From assembly GCF_963665055.1 (NCBI RefSeq), contig NZ_OY762015.1:310001-374000 (forward strand): a stretch of 64,000 nucleotides of DNA, in the 5' to 3' direction. Origin of the DNA: an uncultured Methanobacterium sp. (GTDB taxonomy: Archaea; Methanobacteriota; Methanobacteria; Methanobacteriales; Methanobacteriaceae). Shown in pieces: positions 1 to 9,069 of this stretch; the stretch's first letter is position 1, and every line of letters begins with the position of its first letter. The notes beneath the pieces were generated by a model. That model searched no databases. It saw only the letters and a list, made by a program, of their open reading frames with translations, and was not told the origin of the DNA. A program made the position numbers and the translations under genes.

Positions 1-330
1 GAAGATGTTAATTTAAACATTGACACTGCCATACCACTGGGACTTATCATCAACGAGCTGGTGACCAATAGTGTTAAACACGCCTTTCCCCAAGGTGAAG
101 GAACCATATCCATCAAACTGAAATCCCTCCCGGAACAAATGGAGCTCACAGTCGCAGATAATGGAATAGGCTTACCAGTAAATATTGATATTCAAAACCC
201 AAAAACACTCGGTCTTCAGTTAGTCAAAAGTTTAACCGAACAACTAGATGGGGATATACGGGTGGAGAGGTCTAATGGAACTGTATTTAAGATTACTTTT
301 AAAGAGTTGAAATACAAAGAAAGGATATAA
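1..330 (+). CDS. Sensor histidine kinase, C-terminal ATPase part (5' truncated by window edge)
   Basis: The reading frame is open from base 1, so only the last 109 codons are in the window. They form a HATPase_c domain: N box NELVTNSVKHAF, G1 box DNGIGL, and a G2-like GLQLVKSL. The form NELVTNSxKHAFP is typical of the HisKA_2-type kinases common in Methanobacteriales, often fused to PAS domains; whether PAS domains are present here cannot be seen. It should bind ATP and phosphorylate a histidine lying upstream. No response regulator follows; the next gene is a MarR regulator about 260 bp away. Confidence 0.85.
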   Translation, partial: EDVNLNIDTAIPLGLIINELVTNSVKHAFPQGEGTISIKLKSLPEQMELTVADNGIGLPVNIDIQNPKTLGLQLVKSLTEQLDGDIRVERSNGTVFKITFKELKYKERI

Positions 331-504
331 TGGACTTATGGCATGAATTTCCTGTTCTTAAAAGGCATAAATCAATGATAATGGGATAGGATTATCATAA
401 TCAAGCTACCTATTTACAGTCCTATACATAGTTTCTGAGGGATGACAGTTGAAGGAAATTTAAAGTTCAATTTAATGTTATTTTTTTGAATAAATATAAA
501 TATA

Positions 505-535
505 ATAATCATGATTATAATATATGAGATTATAA
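505..535. promoter_or_regulatory. Two overlapping palindromes upstream of the MarR gene (putative operator)
   Basis: A perfect 14-bp palindrome ATAATCATGATTAT lies at 505-518. A second inverted repeat with 7-bp arms TTATAAT/ATTATAA spans 515-535. MarR proteins bind such symmetric AT-rich sites, usually over their own promoter. AT-rich TATA-like sequence lies immediately upstream (about 492-505). Autoregulation is an inference from position and symmetry. Confidence 0.45.
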
Positions 536-587
536 TAAGTGGGATTACTATCTTTGATCAGTGTTTAATCATTTGTGGAAGTGGAAC

Positions 588-1055
588 ATGAAGGAAGAAT
601 ATGTAAAATATTGGCTTGAAACCCCTGAAGAAAGCGCAGGATTTCTTTTTTGGCAAGTCACGAATCTTTGGCACCGTAAAATGAACATGGCTTTAAAAGA
701 ACTGGACTTAACTCATGTGCAGTTTTCGTTACTGTCAGGGATAGCATGGCTTGAAAGGTTTGATGAAGATATAAACCAGGTTAAACTGGCTAAACATGCT
801 AAAACGAACATTATGATGACTTCTAAAGTCATAAGAACACTTGAAAAGAAAGATCTCATATTAAGAGAAGAATGTGAATCTGATACAAGGGCCAAGTGTT
901 TATCTTTAACTGATGAAGGACGTCAAAGAATTGAAAAAGCATTAACTATTGTTGAAGGTATTCATGAAGAGTTTTTTAAAGATATTTCAGGTAAACCCGA
1001 GTTCATAGAAAATTTAAATCGTATTTTACAATCAAATAATGGAGAAATGGTATGA
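588..1055 (+). CDS. MarR family transcriptional regulator
   Basis: About 155 residues. The order of helices and wing matches MarR: an N-terminal dimerisation helix (EEYVKYWLETPEESAGF), a helix-turn-helix around KLAKHAKTNIMMTSKVIRTLEKK, and a wing ECESDTRAKCLSLTDEG, followed by a C-terminal dimer helix. I prefer the ATG at 588, preceded by a purine-rich GTGGAAGTGGAA stretch, over GTG 561, which has no clear SD. The stop overlaps the ATG of the nitroreductase gene, so the two are co-translated. It probably controls itself and that oxidoreductase through the palindromes upstream, perhaps in response to an oxidant or small aromatic compound (inference). Confidence 0.85.
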   Translation: MKEEYVKYWLETPEESAGFLFWQVTNLWHRKMNMALKELDLTHVQFSLLSGIAWLERFDEDINQVKLAKHAKTNIMMTSKVIRTLEKKDLILREECESDTRAKCLSLTDEGRQRIEKALTIVEGIHEEFFKDISGKPEFIENLNRILQSNNGEMV

Positions 1056-1717
1056 TGAATAGTTTAGATATAAGTGAAGAGTGCAATAATGCTTTTGATA
1101 AAATTTTAAAAACAAGAAGGTCCATCCGATTTTTTCGAGATGAAATACCACCTAAAGAGCTTATTGAAGATATAATTAATGCTGGTTTATTTGCACCTTA
1201 CGCAGGTCTGGCAGTGGAAAATAAAGAATATTTTAGAAAGTTTATAGTAATTCCCAGAAATACCAGAGCGATGGAAAAAATCGTTGAAATTACAAAAAAC
1301 ATAATGAAAGTCAAGTCAGAGGCTTTTAAAAGTGAGATGGATAAAAATCCTTATTTGAAAAAGAAGGGAGCTGCATTTTCAAAAAGATTAGAATTATTCG
1401 CGGATAAAGGAGTGCTTGGAATTGGAACAGCTCCTTATTATATAGTCATCGCTGAGAAACGTGGATTCCCTCCGGTCCAACAGCAATCACTGGCCCATTG
1501 TCTTGAAAATATGTGGCTTAAGGCAACATCATTAAATCTTGGATTCCACCTAGTATCTGCAACCGCCCAAATGGCAGAAGATGAGGATTTCTCTAGAATT
1601 TTAGGAATTAAATCAGGAGAATACGAAATTAACGGTTGTGCAATAGGTTATCCTAAAGAAAATCCTTCCGAATCTTCCAGACCTGAAACTAAAGAAGTTA
1701 TTAACTGGATAAAATAA
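1052..1717 (+). CDS. Nitroreductase family protein
   Basis: 221 residues with the classic FMN-binding nitroreductase start (KTRRSIRFFRDEIPPKELIEDII, near residues 20-42) and the late ALGFxxV-type segment (ATSLNLGFHLVSATAQ) before a terminal GYPKENP stretch. The family uses FMN and NAD(P)H or other donors to reduce nitro compounds, quinones or flavins; the substrate cannot be read from sequence. The start overlaps the marR stop by 4 bases (ATGA type), a strong sign of one transcription unit. The middle (residues 75-130) has a lysine-rich insertion relative to short family members. Confidence 0.85.
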   Translation: MMNSLDISEECNNAFDKILKTRRSIRFFRDEIPPKELIEDIINAGLFAPYAGLAVENKEYFRKFIVIPRNTRAMEKIVEITKNIMKVKSEAFKSEMDKNPYLKKKGAAFSKRLELFADKGVLGIGTAPYYIVIAEKRGFPPVQQQSLAHCLENMWLKATSLNLGFHLVSATAQMAEDEDFSRILGIKSGEYEINGCAIGYPKENPSESSRPETKEVINWIK

Positions 1718-1852
1718 AAAATTATGGGTTAAAACATCAATAAAAGAATTAAGTTTATCTAGAATTTACTTTTAAAATCAGTTCGGGTTCAGATATTCTT
1801 AGGGAGCTCTACTTTCATCTCAATATAAACCTCTACCCAGTTGAGTCTATCT

Positions 1853-3430
1853 CTATTTTTCACTGTCAGCTTCCTGGTACTGGATGAGTAATTTTTCCTC
1901 TTCCTCTTTTTTTGGAAACTTGAAGAATACTATGGCAGCTCCAATTAGGATCGCAATCATCCCTGCAAAATAGGCCCAGTGATCCCCTGCTAAAAATGAA
2001 TATTTTGCAGCAGTGATGATCTGGTTGGAATATTGTGGATTCTGTTGTGCCAGGGTTGCAGCACTGGAGAATGATTTTTGAAGTGTCACTTCTATGCTGG
2101 TGGTAATTTGCTCTTGGGCAGAGGCGGGTAAATTGTTAATTTGTGAGGCAATTGATCGGGAATAACCGGCTGTAAGTAGCGCTCCAAATATGGAAGTCAT
2201 TATTGCACCACCAAAATCACGCTGCAGGTCTGCAGTTCCCGAAGCCATACCCACCCTTTTAACCGGCACTGAACCTGTAAGAGAATGGGAAGCCGGAGTA
2301 CCCGCTAATCCCACTCCAATTCCCACAAAAGCGTAAGCCAACCCCACTTTCCAGTAGGGTATGTGATCCTGCCATAAAATTAGCATGGCCCCGAACCCTA
2401 GTAAACAGAACACGTAACCTGCAAGGAGTGTAAATCTTGATCCATGGGATTCAACCAGCTTGGCAGATTGTGGTGCTACTATGATCATGAGTATTGCTGC
2501 TGGTAAAATTGCAAGTCCAGAATCCAGGGTGGAGTAGCCCAGAACGTTTTGTAAAAACTGCTGACCGACGTACATAGCACCCATTAAAGCCCCGAAAACT
2601 ATTATCCCCGCACATGCTGCTACCCAGAAGATGCTGCGCCTTGCGATTTTAAGATCATAAAGGGGATTTTCTACACTGAGTTGGCGTTTTATAAATAAGA
2701 TTCCTGAAGCAGCAGCGATGATTAAGAAGATAAGTATCAAACTTCTGGAGTTAGGTACTGGGGCGAAGTTAATGGCCAGGATCAATGTCCCCAGAACAAT
2801 GAGAGATAATATTCCGCCAATGTTATCAACATGGGCTTTTGTCTCGTTGATGTGATCTGGAATGAACTTAATCGCCATGATCAGGGCTACCACGGCGAGG
2901 GGTAATGTAATTAGAAATACAGAACCCCAATCAGCAAATGTTAACAAATATCCCGAGAGTAAAGGTCCTAAAGCAGCAATAGCAGCGCCTATACCCGACC
3001 ATAATGCGATAGCTTTTGTTCTTTTGGGATCGGACCACAAAGCAGTTATCAGTGCCAAAGTGGTTGGAAATGCCATCCCTGCAGCTAAACCACCAAGAAT
3101 ACGGGCACCAATCAGGATCTCAACAGAAGGAGCAAAACCAGCTATGATAGATGAGGGTATAGCCAGCAGAGTACCAAGAATTAACATCATCTTTCGACCG
3201 TGGTGATCACCCAAAGCACCAAACCATAAAACTGATGCAGCCAGACCAAGAGAGTAACCTACTGCCACCAAGTTAATCTGAACCTGTGAAGCATTAAAAG
3301 CAAAACCTATGGAAGGAAGTGCCACGTTAGCCACTGATAAATTCAGGTTTGCAACTGCAGCTACCAGAATGAGTGTGGCTAGAGCTATCATTCCTGTTTC
3401 AGTATTGTTGGTTTTCGGTGTTGTATCCAT
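1853..3430 (-). CDS. MFS drug exporter, DHA2 (EmrB/QacA-like) family
   Basis: About 525 residues with roughly 14 hydrophobic segments, the length and topology of 14-TM DHA2 proton/drug antiporters. Motif A is present as GDHHGRK after the second helix, and the motif C-like segment is GPLLSGYLL. The product should expel drugs or other amphipathic compounds. I chose the inner ATG at 3430 because GGTG lies 7 bases upstream of it; the first possible ATG (3448) has no SD. It converges with the marR-nitroreductase pair, which may handle the same class of compounds. The C-terminal tail is lysine/glutamate rich and cytoplasmic. Confidence 0.9.
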   Translation of the reverse strand: MDTTPKTNNTETGMIALATLILVAAVANLNLSVANVALPSIGFAFNASQVQINLVAVGYSLGLAASVLWFGALGDHHGRKMMLILGTLLAIPSSIIAGFAPSVEILIGARILGGLAAGMAFPTTLALITALWSDPKRTKAIALWSGIGAAIAALGPLLSGYLLTFADWGSVFLITLPLAVVALIMAIKFIPDHINETKAHVDNIGGILSLIVLGTLILAINFAPVPNSRSLILIFLIIAAASGILFIKRQLSVENPLYDLKIARRSIFWVAACAGIIVFGALMGAMYVGQQFLQNVLGYSTLDSGLAILPAAILMIIVAPQSAKLVESHGSRFTLLAGYVFCLLGFGAMLILWQDHIPYWKVGLAYAFVGIGVGLAGTPASHSLTGSVPVKRVGMASGTADLQRDFGGAIMTSIFGALLTAGYSRSIASQINNLPASAQEQITTSIEVTLQKSFSSAATLAQQNPQYSNQIITAAKYSFLAGDHWAYFAGMIAILIGAAIVFFKFPKKEEEEKLLIQYQEADSEK

Positions 3431-3831
3431 TTCTATGCACCATATCATCTATTTACAGTTAATATTATGTTGTAAGATGATGTATATATTCTAATCCGAG
3501 TTAGTTTCTAATCACCGTTGATATTAGATTTTTTTATATATTCTTTAATGGTTTTTGGGCTGAAATTGTAGTGAAGTTTGAGGCTCAAAAACAATTACTA
3601 TTTTTCGACCTAAAATCAAGTAAATGAGAACTACTAGAAACTCATGGGGGCTAAAATTTTTTAAATAAGTTCGGGAGGATGAGAATAATGACTTAAAAAT
3701 AGAAGGGGACCTAAAAAGAGAGAGGGAAAATTTTAATTAATTAATAATCAATACCTGGTTTAAAAGTCAGATTTAATGCAATTCGCCATTTTTAACATTA
3801 AATTGAGAAAGAAAGGTAGTAATAATCAAAT
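3431..3831. other. 400-bp spacer
   Basis: AT-rich spacer between the exporter start and the end of a minus-strand lipoprotein gene. The first 100 bp should hold the exporter promoter. I see no ORF, RNA gene or strong hairpin in the rest. Confidence 0.5.
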
Positions 3832-4374
3832 TCATATTACATGAAAAGTGCTGGTTACAATTTCAAGATCTTTTTCGATGCTGGTAAGATTTTTACCAGA
3901 ACCTGGAACAGCATAAATCGTGTACATGGTTCCATCTTTAATTAGCCATGTTTTTATCAGTGGATTATTTTCTTGATTAAGTGCTGAAATTTGATATGCT
4001 GGAAGACCATCTACAGTAAGTTCTTTTTCGGATGTTATGGTCCAGTTCCTGAGTGAAATTTCCTTCTTTTCAGAATTAATGTATTCTGATAAAGTACGAT
4101 TATAAGCACCTGCGTAGAAATGAATAAAGTCCATATTTTCATCGGTTCCTTTACTTATGGAAAACAAGTAATCAGATGATGTTTCATTTTCCATTTTATA
4201 AAAAGACCAATTAATCGAAGAATTAAAGGATATACCTTCACTTTCAAAATGTTTTAAACCATTAGATTCAGTTTTATATACATTATCCAGTGGATCATTT
4301 GAGAGGCATCCTGAAACAGCCACAACACTAAAAATAAGGATCACTAACCCAATGGAACTAACCTTTGACAGCAT
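3832..4374 (-). CDS. PsbP-like predicted lipoprotein
   Basis: 180 residues. A signal peptide with a lipobox (VVAVSGC, Cys about residue 23) predicts a lipid-anchored extracellular protein. The mature part reads GISFNSSINWSFYK ... ISALNQENNPLIKTWLIKDGTMYTIYAV ... DLEIVTSTFHV, the pattern of PsbP/MOG1-fold domains found in many methanobacterial lipoproteins. A second member of the same type lies at 6936-7451. Role unknown; it stands alone, with no operon partner. Confidence 0.7.
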   Translation of the reverse strand: MLSKVSSIGLVILIFSVVAVSGCLSNDPLDNVYKTESNGLKHFESEGISFNSSINWSFYKMENETSSDYLFSISKGTDENMDFIHFYAGAYNRTLSEYINSEKKEISLRNWTITSEKELTVDGLPAYQISALNQENNPLIKTWLIKDGTMYTIYAVPGSGKNLTSIEKDLEIVTSTFHVI

Positions 4375-4836
4375 ATATTTTACAATGGGATAATCTGTCT
4401 AAAATATTTTTTTCCTGTGCATTAAAAATCCTTTAAGGTTCATTTTATTGGAAATGTCCATATTGAGGGGAAAAGAAAACTTGAATACGCCAATTAATTT
4501 TAAACAATTGGGTGTAAATCGGGAATAATTACTTAAATATTTATATCCATTGTTATGTATAATTAAATTAAAAATTTACTCCGGTTCCAATTATGAGTTT
4601 TACTAAAAAAGGCTTTTATGGTTATTCGGGCCATGTGTAGTAGTTATAGTATAAATCCTAGTGAAAAATTGAAATAATTTAATTGATGAATTATAACATG
4701 GCTTATAAACTCATTAATACAATTTTTAACACTTTAAAATGTAAATAAAGGTATTATGCTATTTTAATTGTAGGAATCAAATTTAGAAAGTTTAGAAAAA
4801 TAAGTTTAAAAATTAATTTATTTTTATGGTGAAAAA
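4375..4836. other. 460-bp spacer
   Basis: Very AT-rich divergent spacer containing promoters for the lipoprotein (minus) and the 4837 gene (plus). A TTAATTTATTTTTATGG stretch with GGTGAAAAA just before 4837 supplies the SD. No other structure seen. Confidence 0.5.
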
Positions 4837-5610
4837 ATGAGATGGTCATTAGTTGCGATAGCCATTCTGGTTGTTATTGTCGGTTACTCTTACGTTGTGG
4901 TTTCAAATGGCCCCATAGAACCTATGGGAAGATTAGCATTTGTTAAATTGTTAAATCCAGATATGTATCCTGGCCATCCTCACTCAGTACTTTTAGCTCA
5001 GGAAGCAGAAGCAACAGGATCTAAATGTGCAATAGTCCTGCAACTTTATGGTGGTTCCAATTATCGTAGTTATCAAGAAGGAAACGTGTATATAATTGAA
5101 GTAGCCTTTATTGACAAGCAGGGTATGGGTTCCATTAATATGAGTCAGGTAAACTTTTTAGACTCACTTAAAATCGCGTTATTCGGTGTTCCAGATGATA
5201 GATACTGGTACATGTCTGATGGACATGTTTACACGAGCTATGATGACATGATGGCACATGTCAACCAACTTGCAGAAGAACATGGGCAGCAGGGTCCAAT
5301 CCCCATGTTTTTCAAAGGAACAGTTAGACAGGGGAATCCAGTGATAACTCCAGGAGAAGGGTTCCCATTGTACTTCCAGATATTAACAAAAACCTATGGA
5401 ATAATCCCAGCCTACATATACACATTCACCGGATTAATATCCCCATATTTCACTAATCCATACAGGGCCTTTGAATTAAGAAATGCATCTCAATTACAGG
5501 ACATGTATAATGCTGGATTACTAAACGAGAACTTCAAAACTGGTAATGAAACAGCCATGAACTATGTCAGTCAGATGTACAGAAACAACTCCCAGACCTA
5601 CGGTAATTAA
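4837..5610 (+). CDS. Unrecognised exported or membrane-anchored protein
   Basis: 257 residues; I do not recognise a family. Residues 5-23 form one hydrophobic segment (LVAIAILVVIVGYSYVVV), likely an uncleaved anchor, and the rest is soluble and probably outside the cell. It has aromatic- and glycine-rich stretches (LQLYGGSNYRSY, SDGHVYTSYDDM) and a second mildly hydrophobic segment near residues 190-206. The SD is GGTG 7 bases before the ATG. The stop overlaps the next small ORF by one base (TAATG), and a further small gene follows, so the three may form one lineage-specific unit. Confidence 0.7.
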   Translation: MRWSLVAIAILVVIVGYSYVVVSNGPIEPMGRLAFVKLLNPDMYPGHPHSVLLAQEAEATGSKCAIVLQLYGGSNYRSYQEGNVYIIEVAFIDKQGMGSINMSQVNFLDSLKIALFGVPDDRYWYMSDGHVYTSYDDMMAHVNQLAEEHGQQGPIPMFFKGTVRQGNPVITPGEGFPLYFQILTKTYGIIPAYIYTFTGLISPYFTNPYRAFELRNASQLQDMYNAGLLNENFKTGNETAMNYVSQMYRNNSQTYGN

Positions 5611-5858
5611 TGGAAAATAATGCCAGGAAAAGGATAATCTTTTGGGGTACTAAAAAGGGATTGGTACATGGAAAAAACTCATTCCACCTTAAAAAACTGA
5701 TTCCATCAAATATGAGAATATTTTCTGGGAATGAATCCTGGGATGCCAGTTCCTGGATAAAAAAGTTAAATGAAGACTTTTTAGAAAACATTCGGAACAA
5801 ATATAACTACTTGAAAAAATATAATAATAACAGAGGGGGGATTGTTAATGAGTACTGA
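5610..5858 (+). CDS. Small hypothetical protein
   Basis: 82 residues, lysine- and asparagine-rich, no recognised domain. It starts at the TAATG overlap with the preceding gene and its end overlaps the next gene by 11 bases. The SD is weak (GGTAATTA). The tight packing argues that it is real; the lack of any family and its low-complexity lysine/asparagine tail argue against. It could be translated only by coupling. Confidence 0.4.
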   Translation: MENNARKRIIFWGTKKGLVHGKNSFHLKKLIPSNMRIFSGNESWDASSWIKKLNEDFLENIRNKYNYLKKYNNNRGGIVNEY

Positions 5859-6042
5859 TGATGAGAAACGTTATGTCAAGTCAGTGTACACTGGCCGTTA
5901 CAAATCTAAAGGTAGCTTAAATAATACCAAAACCTTTGTTAACACTAAAGAAACTCAAGAAAAACAGGATATAATAGCTAAACACAATCGTAAATATCGT
6001 TTAATTAAAAAACCTAAAAAATTATATTCTTCAATGAGTTAA
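5848..6042 (+). CDS. Small basic hypothetical protein
   Basis: 64 residues from ATG 5848, which has a strong SD (GAGGGGGG at 5833-5840) 7 bases upstream. That SD decides against the TTG two codons earlier. The product is highly basic (many Lys/Arg, e.g. HNRKYRLIKKPKKLY at the C-terminus) with no Cys and no hydrophobic segment, so it could bind nucleic acid or an acidic partner. Family unknown. Confidence 0.6.
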   Translation: MSTDDEKRYVKSVYTGRYKSKGSLNNTKTFVNTKETQEKQDIIAKHNRKYRLIKKPKKLYSSMS

Positions 6043-6370
6043 GTTTTTGGCAAAGCCAGCGGTTTTTCTGGGTAATTTAGGGATCATTTTCCCTTGATTG
6101 AGAAATATCCTAAATTATTTTCACTTACGGGGGACTGTAAACTTTGGGGAAACTGTAAAATCATATTTTACATTTTTGTCAATTACTATTTTATTTTTCT
6201 AAAAATAAGGACATATACTAAATGGAATAATCAATTTTCACAACTTAATGCTTTTATTATTTCAAATTCTTCATTTCTCTACTCTTCCAAAATTTTAATA
6301 ATAGAAAATTGTAAGAATTATTCAATAACTTCACAAATTCGAGTAACTTAACAACTATTTAGGGAAGAAA
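6043..6370. other. 330-bp spacer
   Basis: A plus-strand open frame runs through part of it (6094-6351), but its start has no SD and its translation is AT-driven low complexity, so I do not call it. The end should hold the promoter of the SHOCT gene; AGGGA lies before the ATG at 6371. Confidence 0.4.
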
Positions 6371-6817
6371 ATGACTGAACTCAAAGAACAGACCACTAGC
6401 TTACCCTGTAATGATAATTCGAAATACGGGACTGTTATATTAAAAGATGAAGGAGTTTGCATTAAATTAAGAAGCAACAATCCCTTTTCAAATGATTCAA
6501 AGAGTGAACTAATTAAATACCATGATATATTAAGTGTTCGTTACGATAAAGGGTTTACTCTATCTAGATGGCCCAAATTATACATTGAAACTGCCACACT
6601 TTCTAAAAAAATTGGCATAAACGTCGCTGACAGAGACCTGTTAAAACAGTTTGTGGATGAGTTGAATTCTCATATTCTGGAGATTAAAACTCAAGAAAAA
6701 CCGCCTGAACAGAGTTTGGGGGAGAAATTAAAAGAGGCTAAAGAACTACTGGATATAGGGGCTCTCAGTCAGGAAGAATTCGATGAAATTAAACAGAGAT
6801 ATTTAAAGGAATTTTAA
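6371..6817 (+). CDS. SHOCT domain-containing protein
   Basis: 148 residues. The last 32 form a SHOCT (short C-terminal) domain: EKLKEAKELLDIGALSQEEFDEIKQRYL. Residues about 20-105 form a PH-like beta domain (GTVILKDEGVCIKLR ... YHDILSVRYDKG ... LYIETATLSKKIGI), as in other SHOCT proteins that carry a bPH/DUF4429-like module. SHOCT is thought to mediate oligomerisation. No transmembrane segment and no operon partner. The SD is AGGGA 8 bases upstream. Confidence 0.75.
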   Translation: MTELKEQTTSLPCNDNSKYGTVILKDEGVCIKLRSNNPFSNDSKSELIKYHDILSVRYDKGFTLSRWPKLYIETATLSKKIGINVADRDLLKQFVDELNSHILEIKTQEKPPEQSLGEKLKEAKELLDIGALSQEEFDEIKQRYLKEF

Positions 6818-6886
6818 TTTGGATATATTCCATTATTCTAAAATCATCATGACCGTTACTAATTAATGCTGGAATCCTATAATAAG

Positions 6887-6913
6887 TCAGGGACCTCGTG
6901 CAGGGACCCCTGA
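6887..6913. terminator. Hairpin between convergent genes
   Basis: The arms TCAGGG (6887) and CCCTGA (6908) can pair around a loop that itself repeats CAGGGACC. The hairpin sits between the SHOCT gene (plus, ends 6817) and a lipoprotein gene (minus, ends 6936), the place expected for a two-way terminator. No long T run follows directly, so the function is tentative. Confidence 0.3.
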
Positions 6914-6935
6914 ACTTAAGATGGGGGTTCAATTT

Positions 6936-7451
6936 TTAGTTCCATGTTTGGAAGCTGTTGAGAACGGTTTCTATATCATCATTAATGCTAGCGATATTAC
7001 CATCAGGACGGCCAAACTGTATTGTGTAAAGCAAGTTTTCCTTAATGAAAATAGTGTAAGATGAGTTCTTACCATAGTTATCTTGAATGTCTATTCTGTA
7101 ACCATCAACTCCTGCTATTTTCCTAGATTCCTGTGTAATTATAGTTATATTATTCCTTTGGGATTCATTTATAAAGTCACTAACCAACCATGATAATCCG
7201 TTAAAATTTTCAGCACTCTGAGTGGTGACTTGCATACTTGAATTATATTCTCCGTTGTTGTTTTGTTTGCCTTTGGTAAATAAAACAAAGTAATCGTTTT
7301 TATCGCCAGTCTGCGACCAACCCGAAGGAATTTTAAATGAAAATTTACTGCTATTGTAAATGTGTGAGTTATTATTACTGCATCCTGATATTGAAACTAT
7401 AATCAGTACTACAGACAATATTCCTAAGCCCATAATTAAAGATTTATTCAT
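6936..7451 (-). CDS. PsbP-like predicted lipoprotein
   Basis: 171 residues from ATG 7451, preceded by AAGGGATTG; a TTG three codons earlier is less likely. The signal peptide has a lipobox (IVSISGC). The mature part YNSSKFSFKIPSGWSQTGDKN ... GVDGYRIDIQDN ... SYTIFIKENLLYTIQFG ... VLNSFQTW has the PsbP/MOG1-like layout of the 3832-4374 protein; the two are distant paralogues. Probably anchored outside the membrane; role unknown. Confidence 0.7.
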   Translation of the reverse strand: MNKSLIMGLGILSVVLIIVSISGCSNNNSHIYNSSKFSFKIPSGWSQTGDKNDYFVLFTKGKQNNNGEYNSSMQVTTQSAENFNGLSWLVSDFINESQRNNITIITQESRKIAGVDGYRIDIQDNYGKNSSYTIFIKENLLYTIQFGRPDGNIASINDDIETVLNSFQTWN

Positions 7452-7563
7452 ATTTAACAATCCCTTTAAACTTCTTAAAATTATATCTCACAATATTTTT
7501 TTAATTTGGAAGAATTTTATGCAATTGTGCCTGAACTAATGGAATTCATTTAGTATTCTAAAC

Positions 7564-7827
7564 CTAAATTGCCAGTTTTGTTTTATAAGCATAAACATTG
7601 ACTGTACCTTTAACTCCATTTCCTGAAATTACAATGCTCTTGATGGCGGAATTATCTATGGTTTAAATTCCATTTTTATCGGCATGGTCATTATCAGAGA
7701 AGGTAACTCCTTCAATGTAAATTATATTCCTATTATCTGGGACACCCCAATATGAAGTTACATTGGTGTTATAACCCATTATATCCATCCCATTAACACC
7801 TGCAAATGCTGGTGTCCAAATAGCCGT
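7564..7827 (-). pseudogene. Decayed fragment of a surface or secreted protein gene
   Basis: On the minus strand the frame entering at 7827 reads TAIWTPAFAGVNGMDIMGYN, then NVTSYWGVPDNRNIIYIEG and VTFSDNDHADKNGI. One stop follows, then TIDNSAIKSIVISGNG and VKGTVNVYAYKTKLAI before the final stop at 7564. The coherent protein-like sequence with an internal stop and no start codon or SD suggests the remains of a beta-rich exported protein. The family could not be named. Confidence 0.4.
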
Positions 7828-8240
7828 TTAAAGACTTCCCCTCTCTCTTATTCCGCAGTCTCAGATTAATCTCGTCACTGGAAACCATCTAATCATCTCA
7901 AGTTAGTAACTAAATAATATTAAACTTTATAATATAAATACAAATAGTAATTGGGATCTGACTATTTACTCTCAAATCACAGGATTAGCTCCGTCTGAGT
8001 TCAAAGATCCGACTGAAGAAGAGGAATATCGGAGCATTAGATTTAAGAAAAGGAGATAAGAAAAATAGTGTAGATTGGAAAACAAATTACAATTTTAATA
8101 TCAATTGTAATAAATAGTCCTTTTCCCTTAACAATTGTTTTATTTATAAAAAACGGGTCTGGTGTTTTCAGGGTTAGAACTAGCTTATTTCTATTTTTAA
8201 TGCAAAATAAATTAATATCAGTATTCCATATAGTAAACTT
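7828..8240. other. Spacer with promoter of the ArsR-type gene
   Basis: Together with the fragment before it, this makes a nearly 800-bp region without an intact gene. I see no other coding remnant that I trust. The final 100 bp upstream of 8241 is AT-rich and should hold a promoter; the ATG at 8241 has only a weak SD. Confidence 0.4.
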
Positions 8241-8522
8241 ATGGAGAAGTTACTCTGGTGGTTAATTGCTGGCAAAAGGGGTGGAAAGAACCGGGCTAGA
8301 ATAATAAAAATGATAGCGGATAGGCCATATAACGCTCATCAACTTTCAGAGGAGCTTGATTTAGATTATAAAACAGTAAGGCACCATGTTAAAATTTTAG
8401 AAAAAAATAACTTGATTCAGCCTACTGGAGATACTTACGGCAAATTGTACTTTCTTTCTCCTAAAATGCAAGAAAATTACGAAATTTTTGAAAATATCTG
8501 GAGAAAATTGGATATTAAATAA
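8241..8522 (+). CDS. ArsR-like winged-helix regulator
   Basis: 93 residues, essentially one winged-helix domain: RARIIKMIADRPYNAHQLSEEL, recognition helix DYKTVRHHVKILEKNNLI, wing PTGDTYGKLYFLSP. No metal-binding Cys pairs are visible. The gene is followed after 14 bp by a small three-helix membrane protein with its own SD. In archaea such HTH/membrane pairs often work as one-component membrane-linked regulators (inference). The hydrophobic N-terminus MEKLLWWLIAG could also touch the membrane. Confidence 0.8.
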   Translation: MEKLLWWLIAGKRGGKNRARIIKMIADRPYNAHQLSEELDLDYKTVRHHVKILEKNNLIQPTGDTYGKLYFLSPKMQENYEIFENIWRKLDIK

Positions 8523-8536
8523 CGGGTGAGAAAAAA

Positions 8537-8863
8537 ATGATACTAGAACCGGGTTTACTCAATATCATCCAATATGTAGCTATTGGAGTGGGAATAGCTA
8601 ATATCTGTTTATTATTAGGATTATTCTATATTTATTGGAACAGTTACCAGGAGATGAAATCTGAATTCACCATAGGGCTTTTATTTTTCACACTGGTTCT
8701 TCTGGTACAAAATATTGCTGCCACTGTTTTTTTAGTTCTACTAAATTTAACAGTTGGAGGTGGTGGTGAAATAGCGGAGGCTGTCAAACACCTTTTAGAA
8801 CTATTCTCCATAACTTTAATACAATTCGTGGCTTTAAGTATCCTATTTAAAATAACTTATTAA
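8537..8863 (+). CDS. Small three- or four-helix membrane protein paired with the HTH gene
   Basis: 108 residues, almost all membrane: helices about 12-35, 46-72 and 86-106. A glycine-rich GGGGEIAEAVKHLLELF segment lies between the last two. The SD GGGTGAG sits 7 bases before the ATG, and the gene is 14 bp behind the regulator, so the two form an operon. The pattern resembles small membrane proteins encoded next to ArsR-type regulators in methanogens. It may sense a membrane signal for the regulator; this is inference from context. Confidence 0.7.
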   Translation: MILEPGLLNIIQYVAIGVGIANICLLLGLFYIYWNSYQEMKSEFTIGLLFFTLVLLVQNIAATVFLVLLNLTVGGGGEIAEAVKHLLELFSITLIQFVALSILFKITY

Positions 8864-9069
8864 CTCCTTTTTTTTTAAAATAAAATAGATAGCTAATCTT
8901 CTTTTTATAGGAACATTTTTCTTTCTTGCACGGTTATTGACTGGGGAAAGATTGGGGTGTAATTCTGGAATAACTACTTAATTATAACCCATACAATTTA
9001 ACCAAAGAACTTAGTAAACATGGGAAAACGTTCTGATTCCCGAATATTCAAATAACGGAGTAAATATTC

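Noticed and set aside
2862..3206. Long plus-strand ORF opposite the MFS gene
   Set aside because: Shadow of the exporter; its translation is not protein-like.
6094..6351. 85-codon plus-strand ORF
   Set aside because: No SD, low-complexity AT-driven composition, and no protein-like features; probably chance.
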